Source: Candidatus Borkfalkia faecipullorum
GTDB lineage: Bacteria; Bacillota; Clostridia; Christensenellales; Borkfalkiaceae
Length of the DNA: 61,764 bases
Direction: 5' to 3'
Assembly (NCBI GenBank): GCA_019114245.1
Contig: DXFX01000070.1
Location: 1 to 61,764 of the forward strand
The translations under genes were made by a program, and so were the position numbers. Below the pieces are notes generated by a model. That model was given only the letters and a program-made list of their open reading frames with translations, made no database searches and was not told the DNA's origin. Below are positions 1 to 9,667 of this stretch, piece by piece (within the stretch, counting starts at the first letter, position 1; each line of letters begins with the position of its first letter).

Positions 1-1
1 G

Positions 2-154
2 TTCGCTACCCGCGCACTTGAATGCGGGATGGACGTGAAAACGCTCTCCGAGATCCTCGGGCACAAAAACCCGACTGTAACGTTAAACCGCTATGCACAC
101 TCCCTTATGGAGCACAAGGCAAACATGATGAACAAGCTTGGAAAACTGCTTTGA
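2..154 (+). CDS. Tyrosine recombinase/integrase, C-terminal end (partial)
   Basis: The window opens inside this gene; only the last 50 codons are visible, ending in TGA. The frame reads FATRALECG, then EILGHKN and NRYAHS. These are the C-terminal catalytic signatures of phage-type tyrosine recombinases: the Arg of box II in FATR, the His/Trp-position His in LGH, and the nucleophilic Tyr in RYAH. The family cuts and rejoins DNA for element integration and excision. Only the carboxyl end can be judged, so the element type is unknown. It is followed directly by a terminator and lies next to lower-GC genes, so the left part of the window may be the end of an integrated element. Confidence 0.85.
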   Translation, partial: FATRALECGMDVKTLSEILGHKNPTVTLNRYAHSLMEHKANMMNKLGKLL

Positions 155-166
155 CAGTATATAGAG

Positions 167-208
167 AAGTACATCGAATATCGTATTCGGTGTACTTTTC
201 CTTTTTTA
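167..208 (+). terminator. Intrinsic terminator of the integrase gene
   Basis: A 14-bp stem (AAGTACATCGAATA, with one G:U pair, against TATTCGGTGTACTT), a 3-nt loop and a T-rich tail (TTTTCCTTTTTT) begin 13 bases after the integrase stop. Confidence 0.85.
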
Positions 209-458
209 TATTATATCAAAAGTGCACATAAAAAGCAAGGTAATAGATACTTTCACCACAAAGTCCTAAAAGTTTGTTCATAACCGCTATTATAGATGGC
301 TTTCTCTATTCAATCTGTTCATTGAATACGATAATCATTGAACATTTTATAGAGTAAAACATACATGAAATATCAATAGTTTTAAATTGAGCAGCAAAAG
401 GCACAACTACTGACTTACGCCTGTCAGCGATTTTTATGATTTTGTGCGAGAAAAACGC
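209..458. other. AT-rich intergenic stretch without a gene
   Basis: No ORF with a ribosome binding site is visible. A small inverted repeat (TTCAAT/ATTGAA) occurs near 320-340. No attachment site could be defined by eye because the other end of the element is not in the window. Confidence 0.5.
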
Positions 459-496
459 TATAATAAAATTGGTAAAAAGTCGCAAAAATTGGGAGA
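459..496 (+). promoter_or_regulatory. Possible -10 element and ribosome binding site for the LRR lipoprotein gene
   Basis: TATAAT occurs at 459-464, but no good -35 hexamer lies 16-18 bp upstream, so the promoter call is weak. GGGAGA at 491-496 is a good ribosome binding site 6 nt before the ATG at 503 and decides that start. Confidence 0.4.
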
Positions 497-502
497 TATA
501 AT

Positions 503-3500
503 ATGAGCAAAAGAAAATTTTGGAGCATAGTTTTGCTGGCGTTTGTTACAACGCTCATGTTGGCGTGCGCAGTATTCTTTACCGCCTGTGGAAACAATCA
601 AACGCCAGATGCCGGGCAGAACACCGAACAGGGCGGAGGGAATCCGGACGACGGAGATGAACCGGGAACAAACCCCGGCACCGATCCGAATGACGATAAG
701 GATATCGCTGTCACTGCGGTCTCTCTTGATAAGACCTCTTTGACGTTGGAGGTCGGGGAAAGCTATACGCTTGTCGTAACTGTTTCTCCGAGCAATGCGA
801 CGGATAAGAGCATTACATGGTCGAGCACGAATTCTTCTATCGCGTCTGTCAGCGGCGGAAAAGTTACGGCTAAGTCCGATGGCACAACGACGATAACCGC
901 TGAGGCGCATAACGGCAAAACAGCGACTTGTACCGTTACCGTCAACGAGCCGGCGCCCGAAATCATCGAAGTGACCTCTGTGTCGCTCAACAGAACATCT
1001 TTGACTTTGGAGATCGGCGAAAGCGAAACGCTTACGGTGACCGTTTTGCCGAGCAACGCGACGGATAAAACTATCTCATGGACGAGTTCCGCCCAATCTG
1101 TGGCGACAGTCGCAGACGGAAATATAACGGCGATCGGCAGCGGCACTGCTACAATCACCGCCACAACGAGCAACGGTAAAACGGCGACTTGCACTGTTAC
1201 GGTCAATGATCCGTATGCGGATTTTTCCTTTAATCTTTCCGGCAACGGTTACATATTGGCTGGCTATTCCGGTACGGATACCGAAGTCACCGTTCCCGCC
1301 GAATATAAGGGCAAAGCGGTTACGGTGATCGGCTCGCGCGCCTTTTACGACTGCTCTTTTATCACGAAAATCATTCTGCCCGATTCGCTGAAAGAGATCG
1401 GCGACGTTGCATTCGGTTATTGCACCTCTCTGCAAACGGTAGAGATCCCTGCATGCACACGTATTCTGAACAGTGTGTTTTTGGGCTGTACCTCTTTGCG
1501 GGAAGTAACGCTCCCCGACGGGGTAGTTACGATCGGCAGCAATTTGTTTACCAACTGCAATTCGTTGCAAAAGGTGACGATCCTTTCGGGAAGTGTTTTG
1601 CGGAACACGTTTGCAGACTGCGCAAACCTCAAAGAGATCGTCATTGGAGAAAACGTGACTTCCGTTGCACAGGGTGCGTTTGAAGATTGTACCTCTTTGC
1701 AATATCTCACTCTGCCTCGCGTGGACGAAAATACTTCTTTCAACGAATATTACTTCGATTTGGAATCGCAGACATATAAACTCGACGGAACCGGAGCGGA
1801 AAATTTATATCCCGCAGAAACGAGAAGTTACACGGTAAATGTCGGCGGCGTGAACAGGGTGTTTGCTCTCCCCGTAACGGGAACGGATTGGTATTACAGT
1901 AAGAGCAGCATGACCGTAGGCGGCGTTACATATCAGTACAGCGGCAAACCCATTACGGTGACCTCATGGGAAAGTATGTATGAAGCTACCGTCAGTGTTT
2001 CATGGAGAAGACCGGAAACCTGGACGGCGGAATTCTATATTCCGCAGGACAGCTCACTCACAAAACTGACCGTGACCGATCAACTCATTTCGATATACGA
2101 CGAGGTGTTTGACAGCTGCGGGTGTGAGATCGACATCGTGCAGAAATTCCCCGTGGAATCCGTTTCCGTCATAGGCGAAACGGAATTGTATCTGGACGAA
2201 TTTTCGTTGGATGATTATAACCTGCGCGTCAAACACACCGACGGCTGGACAGAAGATCTGCCCCTTGCCGAACATTTGACGGAGGCAGATAAGCAGGAAT
2301 TGCAACAGTCGGGCGCGCATTCCCTGACCGTTTCCTACGGCGGGCAGTCGTGCGAGTTTAAAGTCAATTTGAATTTACGTACATTTGATGACGCTGTTTT
2401 AGAGGATAAATCTTTCGGATACGACGGTAAGCCGAAGTATCTGCAAGTCATAGGCATTCCCGAAGATACGGAAATTCTATGGGATAACAACGGACAGACT
2501 GAAATCGGCGAATATACCGTGACGGCGACATTGAAAAATCCGTATTATGAAGATAAGACACTGACCGCGCACCTCTATATCCGCCAGGCACAATACAATA
2601 TTACCTATGTACTCGGCATAGAGGGAGCCGAAAACGCAAATCCCGCATCCTATACTTTCGGGGAAGAGCTGACGCTTTCCTCACCTACAAGCGACGCATG
2701 GGAGTTTTTGGGCTGGTATACTGACGCCGATTTTACCGAAAAGGTGACGGCGATTTCGGCAGATGAGTACGGAGATAAGACGTTCTATGCCAAATGGCGG
2801 TCGATTTTCGAGTACGCGAACGGAGAAATTACAGGCTTTACGGAGTACGGGTGGAGCCAATACGATGGCGGAAAACTGACAAGTATCAGTATTCCGTCCG
2901 AAATAAGTGGGCAAAAAATTATTAGCGTTGGAGATAGTGCGTTCTATAATTGCAGTAGGTTGACGAATGTAATCATTCCCGATAGTGTAACGAGCATCGG
3001 AGATTCTGCGTTTTATTATTGCAGAGGGCTGACAAATATTAAAATACCAGACAATGTGTCGAACATTGGCAGCCATGCATTTTATGAGTGTGATAGACTA
3101 ATAAGTATAACAATCGGAAACGGCGTGGAAAGTATTGGTGATAATGCATTTTCGCGGTGCAACAGTTTGACGAGCGTACACATAGTTGATCTATCGGCTT
3201 GGTGCAAGATATCATTTGGAAATGCTACGGCAAACCCGCTATATTTAGCAAATAATCTCTATTTGAATGGAGAACTCGTAAAAGATTTGGTGGTTTCAAA
3301 CGGTGTGGATAGTATCGGGGATTACGCGTTTTATTCTTACGACGCATTGACGAGCATCACCATTCCCAACGGTATGACGAGCATCGGTGAGGATGCATTC
3401 TATAGTTGCGGTGGACTAACGAGCGTAACGATTTTGGATAGCGTAACGAGCATTGCGAGTGGTGCGTTTAATTATTGCAATGAGTTAACGAGCGTATATA

Positions 3501-5437
3501 TTACCGATTTATCTGCTTGGTGCAAAATATCGTTTGTAAGCAATGATGCAAATCCGTTATGCTACGCACATAATCTTTATTTGAATGGTGTTCTCGTGAC
3601 TGATTTGGTGATACCGGACAGCGTGACGAGCATCGGAGAGTATGCGTTCTACTATTGCAGCGGGCTGACGAGCGTGACGATCCCGGATAGCGTAACAAGT
3701 ATAGGAGATTATGCGTTTTCTGGTTGCAGTAGCCTTACAAGTGTCACTATCCCGGATAGCGTAACAAGTATAGGAGATTATGCGTTTTCTGGTTGCCGCG
3801 GACTGACGAGCGTGACGATCCCAAATAGCGTGACGAGCATTGGAGCTAGTGCGTTCTATAATTGCTATAAACTGGTTGAAGTATATAACCAAAGTGCGCT
3901 TTCTTTGATAATCGGCAGTACGGGCAACGGCTATGTTGCTTATTACGCTAAAAACGTCTATACACAGGTTGACGGCGAATCTTGGATCACGGACACGGAA
4001 GATGGTTATCGTTTTTTCTATGATGGCAATGAAAAAGTCGGTTATCTTATAGGATATTACGGAACGGATATGACTCTCATACTGCCGGTGTCTTTTACCG
4101 CCTATGATGGTATGGAAGTTAAAGAGTATGAGATTTATCAATATGCGTTCTATAGGAATAAACATCTAACAAGTGTGACGATACCAGATAGCGTAATGAC
4201 CATCGGAAATCATGCTTTTTCTGGTTGCAGTGGATTGACAAGCGTGACGATTGGAAATAATGTAACAGATATTGGAGAGCGTGCGTTCGATGAGTGCATC
4301 GGTCTAACGAGTGTATATATTAGCGATTTATTAAGTTGGTGCAAGATAACGTTTGGGGATTTCTATGCGAATCCGTTGCGTTTCGCACAGAATTTCTATT
4401 TGGACGGAGAACTTGTAACAGATTTGGTGATTCCAATCGGTGTAACAAGTATCGGAGATTACGCATTTTCTTCTTACGATGGTTTAATAAGTGTAACGAT
4501 TTCCAACGGCGTGACGAATATCGGGGAGCAGGCTTTTCGAGAGTGTAATAGCCTGACAAATGTAACAATTTCCGACAGCGTGATGAGCATCGGCTCTTCT
4601 GCATTTTATTATTGCAAAAGCTTGATGAATGTAAAGATTGGAAATAGTGTGGAAAGTATTGGTGATTCCGCTTTCAACGGTTGCAACGAACTGACGAAGG
4701 TGACAATCCCCGACAGTGTGACGAGCATCGGTGGTTCTGCGTTCGACGGTTGCAGCGGACTGACGAGCGTGATAATCCCAGACAGCGTGACGAGCATCGG
4801 AGGGAGAGCGTTCTCATATTGCAGCGGGCTGAGACAAATCCATTTTAATGCTGTTTCCGTAGAAGATTTATCATCTGATAGCAATGTATTTTTTAACGCA
4901 GGAAGCAATGATAACGGAATTGCCGTTGTGTTCGGAGATAGTGTGCAATCAATTCCTGTAAATTTATTCAATGTGTCAAATTCTTCTTATTGCCCGAATA
5001 TAACGAGCATAACGATTGGGAGTAACGTGAAAAATATCGGTGAGCGTGCGTTTATGTATTGCAGCGGGCTTACGAGTATTATTATTCCCGATAGCGTGAC
5101 GAGTATCGGAAGTTCTGCGTTCTTTGGTTGCAGTGGATTGACGAGTGTGACGATCGGAAACGGCGTGACGAGCATCGGAAATCGTGCGTTCTATGAGTGC
5201 AGCGGGCTGACGAGCGTGACGATTCCCGACAGTGTGACGAGCATCGGTTGGGCTACATTTGGGGATTGCAATAGCCTTACGAGTGTGATATTTGAAAATC
5301 CGAATGGTTGGTGGTATTCTTCCAGCAGTACGGCGACGAGCGGTACAAGCATTGCAAGCGATTACCTTGCCGATTTATCCACCGCGGCGACCTATCTTAC
5401 GTCAACCTATTACAATTATTACTGGAAGCGCGGTTAA
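503..5437 (+). CDS. BspA-like LRR_5 surface lipoprotein with Ig-like domains
   Basis: This 1644-residue protein starts with a lipoprotein signal peptide (lipobox FTAC, Cys29) and an acidic Gly/Asp/Pro linker. Two tandem Big_2 Ig-like domains follow (about 70-148 and 155-236), then a short LRR_5 block (about 250-405), an Ig-like segment (about 550-625), an InlB-type B-repeat ending FYAKW (about 695-765), and long LRR_5 arrays to the C-terminus built on the 23-residue unit SVTIPDSVTSIGDYAFSGCS. LRR_5/BspA proteins are surface-exposed and often bind host or bacterial proteins; the ligand here is unknown. No C-terminal anchor is seen, so the lipid would hold it to the membrane. GC content is lower than in the core genes, and some repeat units are identical at DNA level (see findings). 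Confidence 0.85.
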   Translation: MSKRKFWSIVLLAFVTTLMLACAVFFTACGNNQTPDAGQNTEQGGGNPDDGDEPGTNPGTDPNDDKDIAVTAVSLDKTSLTLEVGESYTLVVTVSPSNATDKSITWSSTNSSIASVSGGKVTAKSDGTTTITAEAHNGKTATCTVTVNEPAPEIIEVTSVSLNRTSLTLEIGESETLTVTVLPSNATDKTISWTSSAQSVATVADGNITAIGSGTATITATTSNGKTATCTVTVNDPYADFSFNLSGNGYILAGYSGTDTEVTVPAEYKGKAVTVIGSRAFYDCSFITKIILPDSLKEIGDVAFGYCTSLQTVEIPACTRILNSVFLGCTSLREVTLPDGVVTIGSNLFTNCNSLQKVTILSGSVLRNTFADCANLKEIVIGENVTSVAQGAFEDCTSLQYLTLPRVDENTSFNEYYFDLESQTYKLDGTGAENLYPAETRSYTVNVGGVNRVFALPVTGTDWYYSKSSMTVGGVTYQYSGKPITVTSWESMYEATVSVSWRRPETWTAEFYIPQDSSLTKLTVTDQLISIYDEVFDSCGCEIDIVQKFPVESVSVIGETELYLDEFSLDDYNLRVKHTDGWTEDLPLAEHLTEADKQELQQSGAHSLTVSYGGQSCEFKVNLNLRTFDDAVLEDKSFGYDGKPKYLQVIGIPEDTEILWDNNGQTEIGEYTVTATLKNPYYEDKTLTAHLYIRQAQYNITYVLGIEGAENANPASYTFGEELTLSSPTSDAWEFLGWYTDADFTEKVTAISADEYGDKTFYAKWRSIFEYANGEITGFTEYGWSQYDGGKLTSISIPSEISGQKIISVGDSAFYNCSRLTNVIIPDSVTSIGDSAFYYCRGLTNIKIPDNVSNIGSHAFYECDRLISITIGNGVESIGDNAFSRCNSLTSVHIVDLSAWCKISFGNATANPLYLANNLYLNGELVKDLVVSNGVDSIGDYAFYSYDALTSITIPNGMTSIGEDAFYSCGGLTSVTILDSVTSIASGAFNYCNELTSVYITDLSAWCKISFVSNDANPLCYAHNLYLNGVLVTDLVIPDSVTSIGEYAFYYCSGLTSVTIPDSVTSIGDYAFSGCSSLTSVTIPDSVTSIGDYAFSGCRGLTSVTIPNSVTSIGASAFYNCYKLVEVYNQSALSLIIGSTGNGYVAYYAKNVYTQVDGESWITDTEDGYRFFYDGNEKVGYLIGYYGTDMTLILPVSFTAYDGMEVKEYEIYQYAFYRNKHLTSVTIPDSVMTIGNHAFSGCSGLTSVTIGNNVTDIGERAFDECIGLTSVYISDLLSWCKITFGDFYANPLRFAQNFYLDGELVTDLVIPIGVTSIGDYAFSSYDGLISVTISNGVTNIGEQAFRECNSLTNVTISDSVMSIGSSAFYYCKSLMNVKIGNSVESIGDSAFNGCNELTKVTIPDSVTSIGGSAFDGCSGLTSVIIPDSVTSIGGRAFSYCSGLRQIHFNAVSVEDLSSDSNVFFNAGSNDNGIAVVFGDSVQSIPVNLFNVSNSSYCPNITSITIGSNVKNIGERAFMYCSGLTSIIIPDSVTSIGSSAFFGCSGLTSVTIGNGVTSIGNRAFYECSGLTSVTIPDSVTSIGWATFGDCNSLTSVIFENPNGWWYSSSSTATSGTSIASDYLADLSTAATYLTSTYYNYYWKRG

Positions 5438-5489
5438 AATCAAGCTTTTTGGCTCTGCCGGGAAAATAAAAATTCAAAAGAGGTGTATT

Positions 5490-6230
5490 ATGCTGACAGA
5501 TCAACAAAGGCAAGCTTATGTAAATAAATTTATGTATATTTATCTACAAGATAAAAATTCCCGCTACCGCTCCTATGATCATGTTCATTGTGTGTATCTC
5601 AAAAACAGGCATGATAACAGCCCGGAAACACTCGATTATGTCGCGTTGCACCTATTTGCCTTTTTGGGGAGCTGGGGCATGCTCTGCCGCGGCGCTTTTC
5701 TGTTGCAAAAGGATTATCGGTTTTTGATACCTGTCGTGAAGAAGTTAAATCAACCGAAATACGACGGTCTCTGCGATATAGATTTAACGGATGCAAAACT
5801 CGATAAGTCAAAGTATATCGCAACGGTAACAGAGTTGATCGGCGAACTGAAAAAGTATTTTATGTCAAAAACATATTATAAGATCGAAAAAGATAAAGAA
5901 ACCGATGTTGCAAAGAATACAGCGTTTATTTTGGGCGATGTTCACGATACGGTGATCGGTAAGATCCTGTTGGCAACGCTCGGCTGTATTCCCGCCTATG
6001 ATCGATATGTCGTTGCGGGAATGAAGGCGGAAGGGCTTTGCGGTACTTTGGGGAATAGGAGTTTGTCCGATCTTGTCGATTACAGCCGCACACACGCCAG
6101 TATTGTGAAACAAATCATGGCTTCCGTAAATGCCGATGTGCAGCGGGAAAGCGGATGCAGAACACTGATTTACCCTGTCGCCAAAATTCTTGACATGCTG
6201 TTTTGGGAATACGGATACGACATTCTTTAA
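5490..6230 (+). CDS. Hypothetical protein, 246 residues
   Basis: The start at 5490 is supported by AAAAGAGGTG just upstream; an open frame extends further 5' but overlaps the LRR gene and lacks a start signal. The protein is predicted soluble, with no signal peptide or membrane segment. A conserved-looking segment reads LHLFAFLGSWGMLCRGAFLL (about residues 49-68), followed by KDYRFLIPVVKKL and a Lys-rich middle. I believe similar proteins with a 'SWGML-RG' motif occur widely as unnamed hypotheticals, but I cannot assign a function. It lies 52 bp after the LRR lipoprotein gene in the same direction and is closed by a terminator, so the two may be cotranscribed. Confidence 0.7.
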   Translation: MLTDQQRQAYVNKFMYIYLQDKNSRYRSYDHVHCVYLKNRHDNSPETLDYVALHLFAFLGSWGMLCRGAFLLQKDYRFLIPVVKKLNQPKYDGLCDIDLTDAKLDKSKYIATVTELIGELKKYFMSKTYYKIEKDKETDVAKNTAFILGDVHDTVIGKILLATLGCIPAYDRYVVAGMKAEGLCGTLGNRSLSDLVDYSRTHASIVKQIMASVNADVQRESGCRTLIYPVAKILDMLFWEYGYDIL

Positions 6231-6250
6231 AGTGTTAAAAACAATTTGCG

Positions 6251-6287
6251 AAAAAGGAACCGTAACTTAGCTACGGTTCCTTTTTCT
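6251..6287 (+). terminator. Intrinsic terminator after the 246-residue gene
   Basis: AAAAAGGAACCGTA pairs with TACGGTTCCTTTTT around a 7-nt loop. The A-run and T-run make it usable from either strand, which fits its place between convergent genes. Confidence 0.85.
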
Positions 6288-6343
6288 ACTTTAGGAAGCT
6301 TAATTATGTCGATTTAGGTTGCATTTGGTAAAGCGCCAAGCAA

Positions 6344-6380
6344 AGGCTCCGCCGCAATATTTGCGGCGGAGCCTGTTTTG
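6344..6380. terminator. Second hairpin between convergent genes
   Basis: A perfect 14-bp stem (AGGCTCCGCCGCAA/TTGCGGCGGAGCCT) with a 3-nt loop lies 80 bp beyond the stop of the minus-strand DUF1275 gene. T-rich sequence follows on the plus strand and a TTT run follows on the minus strand. It probably ends the minus-strand transcript. Confidence 0.6.
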
Positions 6381-6454
6381 TTCTGTTTTTTTGCAACGTA
6401 CCCCGTTTTTTACGACGACAGGCACAAAAATGATCCGGAAAGCCGCGCAAGAGC

Positions 6455-7348
6455 TCAGTGCCCGCTCGGCTTTTTGTCTTTCATGTCCTTTTCCGTGGCG
6501 AAGTCCGCATACAGCAGCGCGCCGAACACCACCGCGAGGGGCGCCAGTGTGATCCAAATGGCGCGGCCGAGGATCAGCTTGCAAAAGAGCGTACCCACAA
6601 CCGCCCCCGCAACGAAAAACAAAAGCATGAACAGATGCACGCGGAATTTGCGCAGATACGATTTATCCCCGTCCTTTCCGATGTGCTTGATCGCCTTGGC
6701 GATCCCCACGCCCACCTGCCGCACATGGTTTGTGACAAACGTGGTGGCGACGGGTTCTCCCTGCGCCTGGCGGAAGGTGTTGTACTGCATGGACATAATG
6801 AAATTGACGGCGACCTGGGAGATCTGTACGGGCGCCGATTCGGGGACAAAGCCGAGGGCAATGACCATCGCCATTTCCACCGCGATCAGAAGCGTATCCC
6901 AGCGCACGCGCATCTTGCGCTTGACGGGATTGGGCAGAAATTCGGAGACAAACGCCCCCAAAAGATAGGCGGAAATAGGAATGAGGTAGTACAGCGCCTT
7001 CATCCAGTCCCCCTGCCCCAAGGCAAGACCCATCAGGACAACGTTGCCCGACTGCGCGTTACAGAACACGTTGCCCCGCAAAAGATAGGTAAACGCACCG
7101 AAATAACCCGCCACGGCAATGAGGGTGAAATAGATCCAGTCCCTCTCGCACATGAGAAAATACCTGCTTTTCGCCCCCTGCGCGGGCGCCTGCGCCGCGG
7201 GTTGCGCGACCGTCTGCGCGGCTGTCTGTTCGGTCTGCGCCGCAGACTGTGCGGCCGTCTGTTCGGGCTGTGCCGAGGGCTGCGCGGCAGTCTGTTCGGG
7301 CTGTGCCGAGGGCTGCACGTTCTTGTTTCCGAAATCTTTTTCTTGCAT
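6455..7348 (-). CDS. YoaK/DUF1275 family membrane protein
   Basis: The 297-residue product has a Gln/Ala/Pro/Glu-rich N-terminal tail of about 55 residues made of imperfect PSAQPEQTAAQ repeats, then a hydrophobic region of about six membrane segments. Motifs typical of DUF1275 are visible: GAFTYLLRG, NAQSGNVVLMG, MQYNTFRQ and TTFVTNHVRQVG. The family is widespread and of unproven function, possibly small-molecule transport. I chose the ATG at 7348: it has AAAGAG upstream, whereas the longer frame would begin at a TTG inside the promoter described next. It stands alone between convergent and divergent terminators. The repeated cytoplasmic tail is unusual for the family. Confidence 0.85.
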   Translation of the reverse strand: MQEKDFGNKNVQPSAQPEQTAAQPSAQPEQTAAQSAAQTEQTAAQTVAQPAAQAPAQGAKSRYFLMCERDWIYFTLIAVAGYFGAFTYLLRGNVFCNAQSGNVVLMGLALGQGDWMKALYYLIPISAYLLGAFVSEFLPNPVKRKMRVRWDTLLIAVEMAMVIALGFVPESAPVQISQVAVNFIMSMQYNTFRQAQGEPVATTFVTNHVRQVGVGIAKAIKHIGKDGDKSYLRKFRVHLFMLLFFVAGAVVGTLFCKLILGRAIWITLAPLAVVFGALLYADFATEKDMKDKKPSGH

Positions 7349-7399
7349 GGTCTCTTTTCCGTGCGGACGAAATTTTCCCTTCCGCGCGGCCTCGGGTAT

Positions 7400-7428
7400 A
7401 GTATAGCACAATTTTTTTGCGGAAGCAA
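7400..7428 (-). promoter_or_regulatory. Promoter of the DUF1275 gene
   Basis: Reading on the minus strand: TTGCTT (7428-7423), a 17-bp spacer, TATACT (7405-7400). It lies about 50 bp upstream of the chosen start and shows that the longer reading frame is not translated. Confidence 0.75.
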
Positions 7429-7452
7429 TCGCCGAAAGGTGATATGAAGATG

Positions 7453-7490
7453 AAAAGAGCGGGGAAGGCTTTCGCCTTGCCCGCTCTTTT
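7453..7490. terminator. Intrinsic terminator hairpin
   Basis: AAAAGAGCGGGGAAGGC pairs with GCCTTGCCCGCTCTTTT (one mismatch) around a 4-nt loop, with A and T runs on the flanks. It probably ends the minus-strand transcript of the 655-residue lipoprotein gene, about 190 bp after its stop. The stretch between (7491-7680) has no gene but holds a GC-rich palindrome at 7634-7664 followed, on the minus strand, by a T-rich tract. Confidence 0.7.
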
Positions 7491-7680
7491 ACCCGCTGCC
7501 CTTATTTCCCCTGTCCATTGTTCTATGCTTCTATTGTATCCGAAAACGCCGAAAAAATGTGTTGCAAATATCACGTTTTTCAACTTTTTCAAATCAAAAG
7601 AAAAAACTTGGCGGCAAAGGGCCGCGCCTTTCCGGCCGCCGCGAGGAGATGCCGCGCGGCGGCCGTATATTCAGTGCATT

Positions 7681-9648
7681 TTATGCCGCCTGCTGTACGG
7701 GAGGCTGGATCTTTACAAGATAGTATCCCGTATCCAGATCGACGGTCACAAGAAAATACTCGCAATCCTCGACGGCCGCCGTAAACCTGACTTCGTAGGC
7801 ATTCTGATCGCTGACCCAGAACAGATTGATAACGCTCTGTTCCTTTGCAACGTAGCCGTCCGTTCCGACGGCATAGAAGTCGACCTGATCGTATTGGACA
7901 TACGGCAGCTCTGCGGCCTCTTCCTGCGTTATGCAACCCGCCTGAACGAGAAGATCCCGAACCAGGACCCCCGTCCCCACGGAGAAAACGCCCTCGTAGT
8001 CGTACACGGTGGTCGGCGCATCCGCAGGCAGGGCAAACATTTCGTCCGCCGCACTGTACTCCACCGCGATCTTTGCGGAAGCGTTGCACACGATCATGGC
8101 CGTCTTTTCCGCCCCGCCTTCCGCAGCCACGTACACGGCAAGACCCGCTTCGATGCCCGCCTGCGTCAGCTTGTTTTCCCCGTCAAAGGAGAACCCGAAG
8201 GAAATTTCCCCCTTCTGCACGTCGAGCATCCCGAGAATGTCCAGAACGGGCGCGCCCAGCGATTGGAAAAGGGCGGAGATGGTCAGGTCGGGATTGTATA
8301 AGTACGCTTTCAGCACGGAATTGAGCATGGCGCTGGTCATCTTTTCACCCGTACTTTCCGACGGCTCTTCCGTTGCGGTACCTTCCCCCGAACCCGTGGG
8401 AATGAGCGCGAGCACGGTGTCTATGCCGATCGTATCGAACAGCTGTCTGGACAGCGTGTCGTACAGCGTTTCCCCTTCTTTTGGAGTGATGGTGACGGGG
8501 ATCCCCGCCGCGTCGGCGATCAGAGGATTGAGAAGATCGGCCAGTTGTTGCGTCGTCATCCCCGAAACAGCCTGTACGCCGTCCGCAATTTCCTTGAAAG
8601 AGATTTCTGCGCCCAGTTCGGCAAACGTCTCTTCCAGTGCGGCGATAAACTCATTGAGAGTCAGGCCGCTGCCCGTTGCGGGGAACAGCCTGTCGATGAC
8701 CTTTTCCACATACTTTTCGCCCTTGCCCGCGAGAGAATCCAGCGCAGTGCCGAGGGAATTTTCCGCATTGTCCTGCAGGAAAGAAGCCGCGGCGGTGTAC
8801 AGAGGGACGAGATCAAGTTTGGCGGAAACAGACTTGCTGCCGTCTTCCGCGATCTCCGTCTTGCCGCCGTCCAGCGAAGCGATCACCCCGCCCGCGTCTC
8901 TGATCAGGGACACAAAGCCGTCCAGCGTGTTCAGCCCGAACTGACCGAGCACGGGAACCTGTTCCGACAGGCGCGCGATGAGCTGTTCCAAAGAGTTCGC
9001 AGGGCGGAAGTTTATATCCGACTGAACACGGCTGCCGTTGGCCGCGACATCGTTGCCGATGGTCTCATCTACCGTAGAAAAATCTTCGATGATGCCCGTA
9101 TAGATGAATTCGTCCGCACTCTTGGGCGCCGCGATGAAATCGGTCCGGGATTCGTACGCGACGTCGCCGACAACATCCTGTTCAAAGTGATAGGAAACAG
9201 TACAGAGTTGGGAATCCACATAGTACACGGCCACAGAGAGAAAATCGTTGTCCGTGTATTGCGTCTGCGTTTGAGCATCCGTCATGTCGGCGCTTGCCAT
9301 GAGGTCGAGCTTGCCGACAAAATCGTACCCGCTTTCCGTCTTGCGGACGTAACAATCGGCGGTAAGAATGACCTGCGCGGAAGAAATTTCCAGCGGAATG
9401 CTCTCTTCCATGGAAAAAGAAACATCTACCAGGGAAAGGTGCAGGGCGCCCGCATCGAGCAGCGCGCCAAAGGCGCTTTCGATGAGTTGGTTGTTTGCCA
9501 CTGTGTTTTCCGCGGGATCCCCGCCGGGATCGTCCGTGGGGTCGTCGGGGTTTTTGCCGCCATCTGACGAGGGATTGCACGCGGCGACGGCAAACACAAG
9601 CGAGAAAGACAACAACAGCGAGAGCAGAATGGTAAAAAATCTCTTCAT
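7681..9648 (-). CDS. Large lipoprotein of unknown function
   Basis: The 655-residue product begins with a lipoprotein signal (MKRFFTILL, lipobox VAAC, Cys24) followed by an acidic Pro/Gly/Asp linker, so it should be lipid-anchored on the outer face of the membrane. The ATG at 9648 is preceded by AAAGGAGGTTTT. No catalytic motif, LRR or Ig-like repeat is obvious; the body alternates amphipathic helical stretches with beta-rich segments (for example SLSVAVYYVDSQLCTVSYHF). I do not recognise the family. It is transcribed alone from a near-consensus promoter through a folded leader. Confidence 0.75.
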   Translation of the reverse strand: MKRFFTILLSLLLSFSLVFAVAACNPSSDGGKNPDDPTDDPGGDPAENTVANNQLIESAFGALLDAGALHLSLVDVSFSMEESIPLEISSAQVILTADCYVRKTESGYDFVGKLDLMASADMTDAQTQTQYTDNDFLSVAVYYVDSQLCTVSYHFEQDVVGDVAYESRTDFIAAPKSADEFIYTGIIEDFSTVDETIGNDVAANGSRVQSDINFRPANSLEQLIARLSEQVPVLGQFGLNTLDGFVSLIRDAGGVIASLDGGKTEIAEDGSKSVSAKLDLVPLYTAAASFLQDNAENSLGTALDSLAGKGEKYVEKVIDRLFPATGSGLTLNEFIAALEETFAELGAEISFKEIADGVQAVSGMTTQQLADLLNPLIADAAGIPVTITPKEGETLYDTLSRQLFDTIGIDTVLALIPTGSGEGTATEEPSESTGEKMTSAMLNSVLKAYLYNPDLTISALFQSLGAPVLDILGMLDVQKGEISFGFSFDGENKLTQAGIEAGLAVYVAAEGGAEKTAMIVCNASAKIAVEYSAADEMFALPADAPTTVYDYEGVFSVGTGVLVRDLLVQAGCITQEEAAELPYVQYDQVDFYAVGTDGYVAKEQSVINLFWVSDQNAYEVRFTAAVEDCEYFLVTVDLDTGYYLVKIQPPVQQAA

Positions 9649-9667
9649 AAAACCTCCTTTTTTTGAG

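Noticed and set aside
3600..5280. Regular spaced repeats that could suggest a CRISPR array
   Set aside because: The period is 69 bp in frame with a 23-residue LRR_5 unit and both 'repeat' and 'spacer' vary as protein sequence does.
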